6,643 bases of DNA from contig DCDZ01000030.1 in assembly GCA_002316675.1 (NCBI GenBank), positions 75,150-81,792 of the forward strand, read 5' to 3'. Every line of letters begins with the position of its first letter. The stretch's first letter is position 1. The stretch is from Tyzzerella sp. UBA1042 (GTDB taxonomy: Bacteria > Bacillota > Clostridia > Lachnospirales > Anaerotignaceae). Below are positions 1-5,578 of the stretch, piece by piece. Under the pieces are notes generated by a model, which saw nothing but the letters and a program-made list of their open reading frames with translations, was not told the DNA's origin and searched no databases. Position numbers and translations under genes: made by a program.

Positions 1-73
1 ATTATTTTTTTAAGTAGTGGGACTTGATAGTGAATCCCGCTCTATTCCGATAAACTAAAGAAGAGGTGTTTTT

Positions 74-418
74 ATGGGGTATAATCAGAAGGAAATGGGA
101 CTGAGAATCAGAAATGAGCGATTAAAAAATAGATTGACCATAGAAAAGCTTTGCGAAATGTTGGAGGTATCCCCCTCCTTTATTGGTTTGGTGGAACGGG
201 GAGAGAGCGGCATCAGCTTGGAAAAGCTGTATAAGCTTTCTGAAATATTTCATGTTTCTGCGGACTATTTATTAAAGGGTGAAGAGAAAGCCGAGGGAGC
301 GGCAGAGCGCTCCAAGCTGGAGATACTGAATACGCATTTTTATGATTATTCTGAGGAAGAATTGGATTTTGTTCTGGAGCTGTTGAAGTTTTTGCGGGCG
401 AAGGTCACGGTAAAATAA
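74..418 (+). CDS. XRE-family helix-turn-helix transcriptional regulator, 114 aa
   Basis: This is a small cytoplasmic DNA-binding protein of the SinR/Cro-C1 (HTH_3) type. The domain spans about residues 9-67: a first helix (GLRIRNERLKNRLT), a second (IEKLCEMLEV, 23-32), the recognition helix (SPSFIGLVERG, 33-43, with the typical S-x-x-I-x-x-x-E-R-G pattern), then SLEKLYKLSEIFHVSADYLL. Residues 70-114 form an acidic, then leucine-rich tail (EEELDFVLELLKFLRAK), probably a dimerisation helix. The start is supported by an AAGAGGTG ribosome binding site at 61-68, 5 nt before the ATG. A possible promoter is TTGATA (24-29) with GATAAA (49-54), but the 19-nt spacing is poor. The gene stands alone and ends in a strong terminator. 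Its target is unknown. Such proteins often regulate themselves or a neighbour, but nothing here proves which. The family call is firm. Confidence 0.92.
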   Translation: MGYNQKEMGLRIRNERLKNRLTIEKLCEMLEVSPSFIGLVERGESGISLEKLYKLSEIFHVSADYLLKGEEKAEGAAERSKLEILNTHFYDYSEEELDFVLELLKFLRAKVTVK

Positions 419-434
419 TTTTTGAGAAAAGAAA

Positions 435-470
435 GGGCTATAAGAGTTGATCTTATAGCCCCATTTTTAT
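435..470 (+). terminator. Rho-independent terminator of the XRE regulator, probably bidirectional
   Basis: GGGCTATAAGA (435-445) pairs perfectly with TCTTATAGCCC (451-461) around the 5-nt loop GTTGA, and ATTTTTAT follows. On the minus strand the same stem is followed by TTTCTTTTC, so it could also stop transcripts from the convergent cold-shock gene that read through. Confidence 0.9.
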
Positions 471-502
471 AGTAGATGTGATAGTGTGCAGGTTGTATCG
501 TC

Positions 503-527
503 AAAAAAAGCCACCCCGAGGGGTGGC
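503..527 (-). terminator. Rho-independent terminator of the cold-shock gene
   Basis: Read on the minus strand, GCCACCCC and GGGGTGGC (510-517 and 520-527) form a GC-rich stem, most likely 7 bp closed by a CGAG-type tetraloop. A run of seven T follows (A-run at 503-509 on the + strand). It begins 12 nt beyond the stop codon. Confidence 0.92.
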
Positions 528-539
528 CATGTAGAAGGC

Positions 540-752
540 TTAGTTTGCGAAAACATTGACAGCACGCGTTTTGCGGCTATCCTTGGGATCGGGCTCTGTG
601 CTGAATGTCACTGCCTGACCTTCATTTAAAGATTTGTAACCGTTTGTCTGGATGGAGGAGAAATGTACAAATATATCCTCTCCGCCGTTGTTAGGTGTTA
701 TAAATCCAAACCCTTTTTCTGCGTTAAACCATTTTACTGTACCGTTATCCAT
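540..752 (-). CDS. csp: Cold-shock domain protein (CspA family), 70 aa
   Basis: This is a single-domain cold-shock protein: a small cytoplasmic OB-fold that binds single-stranded RNA/DNA and acts as an RNA chaperone. It has the usual family length (65-70 aa). The first strand GTVKWFNAEKGFGFI contains the RNP1 motif KGFGFI (13-18), and RNP2 is present as IFVHF (27-31) in DIFVHFSSIQ. The C-terminal half reads EGQAVTF...DSRKTRAVNV, where 'G.A..V' is usual near the end. The start is fixed by a perfect AGGAGG (761-766), 8 nt upstream of the ATG. A near-consensus promoter lies at 876-904, giving an unusually long leader with a hairpin (see those entries). Which csp paralogue this is cannot be told from one copy. 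Whether it is induced by cold or constitutive is not shown. Confidence 0.97.
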   Translation of the reverse strand: MDNGTVKWFNAEKGFGFITPNNGGEDIFVHFSSIQTNGYKSLNEGQAVTFSTEPDPKDSRKTRAVNVFAN

Positions 753-788
753 AATCAGTACCTCCTAAAAATATTATTTCGGGCATAC

Positions 789-846
789 AAAATAAAAAAA
801 CTCTTAAGCAATAGTCAGATAATAATTATCAACTATAACTTAAGAG
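789..846 (-). promoter_or_regulatory. Terminator-like leader hairpin upstream of the cold-shock gene (candidate attenuator/thermosensor)
   Basis: The sequence 801-846 folds into one long hairpin of three helices: CTCTTAAG/CTTAAGAG (801-808 with 839-846), a 2x2 internal loop, ATAGT/ACTAT (811-815 with 832-836), a small asymmetric loop, then GATAA/TTATC (818-822 with 826-830) around a 3-nt loop. Read on the minus strand it is followed at once by TTTTTTTATTTT (789-800), as in an intrinsic terminator. It lies between the csp promoter and the csp ribosome binding site, so csp transcripts must pass it. It could also be the 3' terminator of the upstream hydrolase gene, which has no closer one. The stem is AT-rich, so its strength may depend on temperature; that is inference. 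Confidence 0.6.
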
Positions 847-875
847 CGAATAATCATATATACGAAATTAATATT

Positions 876-904
876 AGTATATACCATAGAAAAAGGAATG
901 TCAA
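876..904 (-). promoter_or_regulatory. Sigma-A-type promoter of the cold-shock gene
   Basis: On the minus strand there is a perfect -35 TTGACA (899-904), a 17-nt spacer and a -10 TATACT (876-881), five of six matching TATAAT. Transcription should start near 869, giving a leader of about 115 nt before the ATG at 752. Confidence 0.85.
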
Positions 905-936
905 GAAAAACTTAAAAAGAACGATGGGGAAACAAA

Positions 937-1878
937 TTATTTTCTGGTATCCCCAATATACCGAAGCAGCCAATCCCGAATATCCATATATACCTCCTGC
1001 CGATTCAGCTCGTTGAGCATTTCATGCCTCCCTTGAGGATACAGCTTTAGGGCAACGTCCGTAAAGCCTTGGGAGAGATAGGTTTTATAGAGCTTCTTTG
1101 GATCCTTCCCCCAATTTCCCACAGGGTCCATGGCGCCGGAAGCGATCAAAATAGGAAGGCGGCGAGGGATTTTATCAAGGTGCAGTTTTTTCACGTCATA
1201 GGCCACCAGAGAGAACAAGTCCTTGTAAGCGGAGACGGTAAATAGAAAGGAGCAATATTTGTTTGACACATATGCGGAAACAATTTCCTCGTCCCGGCTG
1301 ATCCAATCCTTCTCCGTTTTCGGATGTTTGATATGACGCAGATAATTGGCGAAGGCTATTTTTGCCAAAATTGTGCTGCGATAATGGCCGCCATATTTTT
1401 TCTCAAGAAAATTGGCAAGGTGCTTTCCAAATCTCGTCATGGCAACGGTAGGATTTCCGGTACCCATAAGAATGGCACCCTGCACTGTATTTCGGTAAAG
1501 GGTTAAATATTTCCTTGTACAAAATGAGCCCATGCTATGCCCCAGAATAAAATGGGGTAAGCCTGGGTATTGCTGTTTGATTTCCGCTGAAACCAGATGC
1601 ATATCTTGGATTAAAAGCTTGCGCCCATCGGTTTCATGAAAAAAGCCCAATTCCTCCTCCGAGGATACGCTGCGGCCGTGGCCCAGATGGTCATGCCCCA
1701 TCACTGCAATCTGGTTTTCGCAAAGAAAGGCGGCAAATTCGTGATAGCGGTCAATAAACTCCACCATGCCGTGTACAAGCTGCAGCACGCCCAAAATAGG
1801 CCCGTCCCCTTGCCAGGAAATAACATGGAGCCTATGTATTTTATCTGAGGAAGGGATAAAAAATTCTCTCTTTTGCAT
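937..1878 (-). CDS. Alpha/beta hydrolase, monoacylglycerol lipase/lysophospholipase-like (Hydrolase_4, S33 fold), 313 aa
   Basis: This serine hydrolase probably cleaves ester bonds of monoacylglycerols or lysophospholipids. Family features in order: oxyanion-loop HGMVE (36-40), DHLGHGRS (63-70), nucleophile elbow GHSMG with Ser115, an insert/cap region about 145-225, the acid in SGAMDPVG (Asp251), and the base in GRHEML (His285). All three triad residues are present, so it should be active. I see no signal peptide, so it is likely cytoplasmic or loosely membrane-associated. The frame stays open upstream to an ATG at 1944. I chose the ATG at 1878 because AGAGGTG (1884-1890) lies 5 nt before it, the family N-terminus starts there, and a good -10 sits inside the longer frame. 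It is divergent from the stalk-protein gene and 184 nt upstream of csp, which has its own promoter. The substrate is not determined. Confidence 0.92.
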   Translation of the reverse strand: MQKREFFIPSSDKIHRLHVISWQGDGPILGVLQLVHGMVEFIDRYHEFAAFLCENQIAVMGHDHLGHGRSVSSEEELGFFHETDGRKLLIQDMHLVSAEIKQQYPGLPHFILGHSMGSFCTRKYLTLYRNTVQGAILMGTGNPTVAMTRFGKHLANFLEKKYGGHYRSTILAKIAFANYLRHIKHPKTEKDWISRDEEIVSAYVSNKYCSFLFTVSAYKDLFSLVAYDVKKLHLDKIPRRLPILIASGAMDPVGNWGKDPKKLYKTYLSQGFTDVALKLYPQGRHEMLNELNRQEVYMDIRDWLLRYIGDTRK

Positions 1879-1883
1879 TGGAA

Positions 1884-1890
1884 CACCTCT
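1884..1890 (-). promoter_or_regulatory. Ribosome binding site that fixes the hydrolase start
   Basis: AGAGGTG on the minus strand, 5 nt before the ATG at 1878. The alternative in-frame ATG at 1944 has no comparable site and would put the predicted promoter inside the coding region. Confidence 0.8.
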
Positions 1891-1915
1891 TTTGCTAAGC
1901 AATACTTTTGTGTAA

Positions 1916-1924
1916 ATCATAGCA
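1916..1924 (-). promoter_or_regulatory. Extended -10 promoter of the hydrolase gene
   Basis: TGCTATGAT on the minus strand matches the extended -10 pattern TGnTATAAT at all but one position. No good -35 is visible (TGCAAA at a 16-nt spacing is the best), which is usual for extended -10 promoters. The start point would be near 1909, about 30 nt before the ATG. Confidence 0.6.
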
Positions 1925-2021
1925 CAAAACAAGATATTTTGCATCTTTATGAGGGGATTTTGTTTGGCACCATGGGGGAGGCAGCTCCCTAATTGTCCTT
2001 CTTATATATAGAGTAGGGGCA

Positions 2022-2084
2022 ATGCTGTTGCGTCTTTCCCTGCGAAAGAGGGAAAAACGTAAGAAAATCGACGGATTTTCCTAA
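2022..2084 (+). other. Paired hairpins over a 20-codon basic mini-ORF in the divergent intergenic region
   Basis: Two hairpins lie next to each other: TTTCCCT/AGGGAAA (2035-2041 with 2049-2055, 7-nt loop) and GAAAATC/GATTTTC (2063-2069 with 2074-2080, loop GACG). Neither is followed by a T-tract, so they are not obvious terminators on either strand. The same stretch reads as a 20-residue open frame, MLLRLSLRKREKRKKIDGFS, from an ATG at 2022. The only possible ribosome binding site (TAGGGG, 2014-2019) is too close to that ATG, so translation is doubtful. It may be a dispersed repeat unit, a leader structure, or chance. The rest of 1879-2176 shows only the hydrolase promoter, a weak TATACT and a 5-bp GGGAG/CTCCC hairpin at 1976-1989. 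Confidence 0.35.
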
Positions 2085-2106
2085 AAGATTAGCAATAAAA
2101 ATAAGG

Positions 2107-2112
2107 TATACT
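2107..2112 (+). promoter_or_regulatory. Possible -10 element of the stalk-domain protein gene
   Basis: TATACT lies about 65 nt before the ATG at 2177. No recognisable -35 lies 16-18 nt upstream and there is no TG extension, so this is weak. It would give a leader of about 58 nt. Confidence 0.3.
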
Positions 2113-2164
2113 AAAAAAATGAATGAAATCATTTTTCTGGATACTGTTTCGTCTGAAATTTTGT

Positions 2165-2170
2165 GGAGGG
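2165..2170 (+). promoter_or_regulatory. Ribosome binding site that fixes the stalk-protein start
   Basis: GGAGGG lies 6 nt before the ATG at 2177. The frame is open from an ATG at 2123, but that one has no such site and would put 18 extra residues before an otherwise typical signal peptide. Confidence 0.85.
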
Positions 2171-2176
2171 ATTATA

Positions 2177-3232
2177 ATGAAGAAAAAATTTTTGGCGTTT
2201 GCCTGTGCCCTTACGATGCTTTCCTCTGGGGTTCCTGCACTGGCGGCAGAGGGCGTGAAGGTTTTTGTAAATAACTATGAGGTTGTTTTTCAAGGCCAGC
2301 AGCCGGTCATTTTAAATGGGCGGACCTTGGTGCCTCTGCGTGGGGTGATGGAGGCCATGGAGGTTGAGGTTGTTTGGAATGCAAAAGACAAATCTGTATT
2401 TTTGAAAAGAGGGGACCGGGAGGCCACGTTTTGGGTAGGGAAAAAAACATTCAAAGGCGGGCGAACCATCATGGAGGAGCCGGTGCAAATGATCAACGGC
2501 TCGGTGATGATTCCCTTAAGAGTGGTGGTAGGATATTTTGATGGCAATCTGACTTGGGATGCTACGGAAAAAACAGCTTCTATTACCATTGCGGAAAAAG
2601 AGGACGGCTATTCTACGGTTACATATAATAAGGAAGCAAAAGGGGAGGACGGCGAGGTTTTGATCCAAACCTCTGCTAGATATCCCCAGTTAAATGAAGC
2701 TGTTTTCGGGAGCAACGCAAAAGGAATCAATGAGAAGGTGTCCGCTTGGGCAAAGAAAAGCTTGGAGGTTTACTTGTCGGAACATAAAGATAAGGTGCAG
2801 ACGGAAGCCCGGGAGAAGGGGGAGAAATTTGTACGGTGGGAGTATTCACTTTTATTTAGCACCCCTTATTATGATGAGAACCTTTTTTCCTTTTGTGTCA
2901 TGGCTCGAACCCGTGAAGGGGCGGAGGATGAGAAGTGGAATACCATAGGCTCTACCTATGATTTGAAGACGGGTGCGCGAAAGTCCCTCTCTGATGTTGT
3001 TACCTTGCCGGCGAATACGACGGAGCAGCAATATATGAAAAATATTGTTAAGGCAGATATTGAGAAGAACCCTCCTAAATATTTGGAAAATGCGGAAAAA
3101 ATATTAGAGGAAACTGCAGTTCTTGACTTTTATATGGCAGGGCCAAAAAAACTGATGGTTTTTGTGACGGAGGAAGGCATGATTACGCCGGAGGCGGCAG
3201 GAATTGCAGCGGTTGAAAAAAGCCTGCCCTAA
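2177..3232 (+). CDS. Secreted stalk-domain protein with DUF4163/DUF3298-like (RsiV-like) C-terminal region, 351 aa
   Basis: The N-terminus MKKKFLAFACALTMLSSGVPALAAEG is a classic Sec signal peptide: KKK, a hydrophobic core, and ALA-A cleavage near residue 23/24. There is no lipobox at the cleavage site. Residues 28-138 form a copper-amine-oxidase N-terminal-like stalk domain with its two hallmark half-repeats: VFVNNYEV...LNGRTLVPLRGVMEAM (28-61) and MINGSVMIPLRVVVGYF...WDATEKTASI (105-136). This domain is common in clostridial wall proteins and does not mean oxidase activity. From about 148 on, ARYPQLN (167-173) with INEKV (184-188) suggests DUF4163. YDLKTGARKSLSDV (261-274), FYMAG (318-322) and the ending TPEAAGIAAVEKSLP suggest DUF3298. 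The same pair forms the extracellular part of the anti-sigma factor RsiV, but here there is no cytoplasmic anti-sigma domain or retained membrane helix. The role is unknown; ligand binding at the wall is an inference. Confidence 0.88.
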   Translation: MKKKFLAFACALTMLSSGVPALAAEGVKVFVNNYEVVFQGQQPVILNGRTLVPLRGVMEAMEVEVVWNAKDKSVFLKRGDREATFWVGKKTFKGGRTIMEEPVQMINGSVMIPLRVVVGYFDGNLTWDATEKTASITIAEKEDGYSTVTYNKEAKGEDGEVLIQTSARYPQLNEAVFGSNAKGINEKVSAWAKKSLEVYLSEHKDKVQTEAREKGEKFVRWEYSLLFSTPYYDENLFSFCVMARTREGAEDEKWNTIGSTYDLKTGARKSLSDVVTLPANTTEQQYMKNIVKADIEKNPPKYLENAEKILEETAVLDFYMAGPKKLMVFVTEEGMITPEAAGIAAVEKSLP

Positions 3233-3278
3233 TGGAGAAATTGAAATAAAGAAAAAGTGGCGGCTTTGCCGGCCTCTG

Positions 3279-3311
3279 GGACGTCAACTTTGTTGACGTC
3301 CTTATTTTTTT
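3279..3311 (+). terminator. Rho-independent terminator after the stalk-protein gene
   Basis: GGACGTCAAC (3279-3288) pairs perfectly with GTTGACGTCC (3292-3301) around a TTT loop; TTA and seven T follow. A small CGGC-TTT-GCCG hairpin (3261-3271) lies just before it. The terminator suggests that the stalk-protein and nucleotidase genes are separate transcripts. Confidence 0.93.
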
Positions 3312-3474
3312 GAAAAAATACGTTGTGTTTGGAACTTAAAAATAGGCGATCAAGCACCATGTTCTTAGAAATAAAATATAGATAAAAAGCAAAAAAAAAC
3401 AAGAAATAAATGTAAAATTTATGTAATTTTTGTATCAAAAACAAGGATATATGGTTCCTTTTCTTCCCCGAAAG

Positions 3475-3483
3475 TGATATGAT
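3475..3483 (+). promoter_or_regulatory. Extended -10 promoter of the 5'-nucleotidase gene
   Basis: TGATATGAT matches TGnTATAAT except at one position. The -35 region (TTCCTT, 3455-3460, 17-nt spacing) is poor. The start near 3490 gives a leader of about 33 nt. The remainder of the 290-bp gap 3233-3522 is very AT-rich, with A-tracts at 3389-3399 that could act as an upstream element; I see no small gene in it. Confidence 0.6.
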
Positions 3484-3522
3484 TACCAAATAATATTATT
3501 TCAGAATAAAAGGAGGATTACT

Positions 3523-5433
3523 ATGAAATATGGAAAGAAGGTTCTGTCTTTTTTGCTGTTCTTCACGATGGTGACGGGGATGTCTGTTCCTTCATTGGCT
3601 GAGACGATGGATGGTAAGCTGGTTTTTATCCATACCAATGATATGCATGGATATTATCAGACAGAGGAAAAGGCCATTGGCATTGCCGGGGTGAAAGGCT
3701 TAAAGGACTATTATACCGCCCAGGGCGCAGATGTTATCCTGTTGGATGCGGGGGATTTTTCTCAGGGCACCACATTAGTGAATCATTCTAAGGGCATTGC
3801 GGCGTCCAAATATCTTGTTGCGGCTGAGTATGACGCAGTTGTTTTAGGAAATCATGAATTTGACTTCGGTTTTGATGCATTGCTGGAGAATACTGCAGTG
3901 TTAGAGAAAGCAAATATTCCTGTTTTGGCTGCGAATGTTTTAAAGAAGGGGACAGATCAGCCATATTTCGGTGACAATATTGTGATTGAGAAAGGCGGCA
4001 TGAAAATCGGTGTATTTGGTTTGGATACCCCGGAAACCCAAACAAAATCCAGTCCCAGTAGTGTAAAGGATGTAGACTTCCTTGACGGAGAGAAGCTGTT
4101 TGCAGCGGCACAGGCCCAGGTGGATGCCCTTAAGGAAAAGGGATGCGACTATATTGTTGCAGTGACCCATTTGGGTGTTGATGATGAAAGCATTGGCAGA
4201 CGTTCCATTGACGTTGCCAATGCCGTGGAGGGAATAGACCTTATGATTGACGGCCATAGTCATACGGTGATGGATGGCGGCGAGGTGGTTAATGGTACAC
4301 GCATTGTAAGTGCGGGCTCTTACTTGGAAAATGTCGGTACAGTTGTGTTAGATAAAGACACAAAGGAAGCCACAGCAAAGCTGATTAGCGCTGGGGAGTA
4401 TGCGGCAAATATCGGCAACTATGATGAAGCGCTTGCCAAGTTGGTAGCGGCGGACAAAGAAGTGGTGGATGCATATTATGCAGGCTTGTTCGCAAAAACA
4501 GAGGTGGCCTTAAATGGGGAAAGAGAGCCCGGTGTGCGTACAGAGGAAACCAATTTAGGGGACTTTGCCGCAGATGCCTTCCTGTATGTGGGCAAAAAAT
4601 ATGCCAAGGAGCAAAATCTGGAGGTCAGTGTGGATGCTGCCCTCTCCAATGGCGGCGGCATTCGTGCCAGCATTCCTGCCGGTGATATTTCCATGAATAC
4701 GCTGTATACGGTGTTCCCTTATGGTAATACGGTGGCCTTGGTAACAGTGACAGGGGAGCAGCTTTTGGAAATTTTAGAGGCGTCCACCTTCTGTACACCG
4801 ACAGCCTTGGGCGGCTTCCCTCAGGTTGCCGGGGTAGAATATACCATTCATACCGCTGTAGAATATAAAAATGGTGCCCAGTATCCCGATTCTACATATT
4901 TCGCACCTGCGGCACCGGGAACCCGTGTGACAATTACCAGCGTAGGCGGTAAGGACTTTGATCCAAAGGCAAACTATACGGTTGTTGTAAATAGCTTTCA
5001 GGCAGAGGGCGGAGATACCTATTATGCCTTGACTCAAGGCTCCTTCCAGCAAGATACCGGTATTGTGGATGCGGAAGCGTTGATTCAATATGTGGATTCC
5101 TTGGGCGGAGTGATTGGAGCGGAATATGCAGAGCCTCAAGGCCGGATCCGTACGGTTTCTGTGCCTGCTGCAGTACCCGAGGAAGTTGTGGAGACCGAAG
5201 TGCAGCTTGTACCCGAGGTAGTTGAAGTGCCTGTAGCAGAGGCGCCCGAAAAAGCACCTGAGCAGGTTGTTTATGAGGTTTATAAGGTTACCCAGGGCGA
5301 TAGCTTGTGGAAAATTGCAAATACTCTTTTGGGCGATGGCACCCAATGGAGAACCATTTATGAATATAATAAGGACCAGATCAAAGACCCGAAAAAGATT
5401 TATATCGGCCAGGAATTAATTATTAAAAAATAA
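3523..5433 (+). CDS. Secreted 5'-nucleotidase/2',3'-cyclic-nucleotide phosphodiesterase (UshA type) with C-terminal LysM domain, 636 aa
   Basis: This exported metallophosphoesterase should release phosphate and nucleosides from extracellular nucleotides. The signal peptide is residues 1-26 (MKYGKK, hydrophobic core, SLA before Glu27). The metallophosphatase domain spans about 32-290. Its metal and catalytic residues match the UshA pattern: NDMHG (Asp40, His42), DAGDFSQGT (Asp78), GNHEFDFG (Asn110, His111, Asp114), VTHLG (His216) and DGHSHT (His245, His247). The 5'-nucleotidase C-terminal domain spans about 325-543, with TNLGDFAADA (343-352), SNGGGIRASI (375-384), FPYGNTV (398-404) and FQAEGGDTYY (492-501), ending GRIR. 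A Val/Pro/Glu-rich linker (546-586) leads to LysM (587-636: YKVTQGDSLWKIA...YNKDQIKDPKKIYIGQELII). LysM binds the glycan of peptidoglycan, so the enzyme is probably held at the wall. The start has AGGAGG at 3511-3516, 6 nt away. All key residues are present; the exact substrate (5'-nucleotide, cyclic nucleotide or UDP-sugar) is open. Confidence 0.96.
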   Translation: MKYGKKVLSFLLFFTMVTGMSVPSLAETMDGKLVFIHTNDMHGYYQTEEKAIGIAGVKGLKDYYTAQGADVILLDAGDFSQGTTLVNHSKGIAASKYLVAAEYDAVVLGNHEFDFGFDALLENTAVLEKANIPVLAANVLKKGTDQPYFGDNIVIEKGGMKIGVFGLDTPETQTKSSPSSVKDVDFLDGEKLFAAAQAQVDALKEKGCDYIVAVTHLGVDDESIGRRSIDVANAVEGIDLMIDGHSHTVMDGGEVVNGTRIVSAGSYLENVGTVVLDKDTKEATAKLISAGEYAANIGNYDEALAKLVAADKEVVDAYYAGLFAKTEVALNGEREPGVRTEETNLGDFAADAFLYVGKKYAKEQNLEVSVDAALSNGGGIRASIPAGDISMNTLYTVFPYGNTVALVTVTGEQLLEILEASTFCTPTALGGFPQVAGVEYTIHTAVEYKNGAQYPDSTYFAPAAPGTRVTITSVGGKDFDPKANYTVVVNSFQAEGGDTYYALTQGSFQQDTGIVDAEALIQYVDSLGGVIGAEYAEPQGRIRTVSVPAAVPEEVVETEVQLVPEVVEVPVAEAPEKAPEQVVYEVYKVTQGDSLWKIANTLLGDGTQWRTIYEYNKDQIKDPKKIYIGQELIIKK

Positions 5434-5455
5434 GCATTTTAGAGAAAAATAGCAG

Positions 5456-5497
5456 CAAGGCGATAATCCTCAAAAAGGGTCATTGCCTTGTTTTTTT
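5456..5497 (+). terminator. Rho-independent terminator of the 5'-nucleotidase gene
   Basis: CAAGGC/GCCTTG (5456-5461 with 5485-5490) extends through a G-U pair, AT/AT, a single A-C mismatch and ATCC/GGGT to a 7-nt loop. Seven T follow (5491-5497). It begins 22 nt after the stop codon. Confidence 0.92.
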
Positions 5498-5529
5498 ATA
5501 ACGGTTTGTGAGAACTGCTATTATGTAAG

Positions 5530-5555
5530 CTATGGGTGCAAAAGGTACCGCATAG
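5530..5555. other. Imperfect hairpin in the convergent gap, possible 3' end structure of the EamA transcript
   Basis: CTATG/CATAG (5530-5534 with 5551-5555) continues after one bulged G into a second 5-bp helix (5535-5539 with 5545-5549, one G-U pair) and a 5-nt loop. It lies 24-49 nt past the EamA stop codon, but no T-tract follows on either strand, so it is not a standard intrinsic terminator. No better terminator for the permease is visible. Confidence 0.3.
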
Positions 5556-5578
5556 AGTGAAATTTTGATGTAAATGTC

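Noticed and set aside
1..12. T-rich start of the window as the tail of an upstream terminator.
   Set aside because: Plausible, but the stem would lie outside the window, so it cannot be supported.
663..1016. Open frame of 117 codons on the + strand across the csp leader and the end of the hydrolase gene.
   Set aside because: It overlaps two well-supported minus-strand genes and their promoter, has low-complexity Lys/Ile/Asn-rich content, no domain, and no ribosome binding site.
2124..2153. ECF-sigma-like promoter (TGAAAT at 2124-2129 and CGTC at 2150-2153) before the stalk-protein gene, tempting because of the RsiV-like domains.
   Set aside because: The 20-nt gap is too long for SigV/SigW-type promoters (about 16), and the -35 lacks the AAC core.
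3229..3489. Minus-strand open frame of 86 codons filling the gap between the two secreted-protein genes.
   Set aside because: It runs through the terminator hairpin and AT-rich promoter region and its Phe/Lys/Leu-rich translation reflects base composition only.
4774..5346. Long minus-strand open frames (190 and 107 codons) inside the nucleotidase gene.
   Set aside because: They are shadows of a gene with complete catalytic motifs and signal peptide; no ribosome binding site or recognisable domain.
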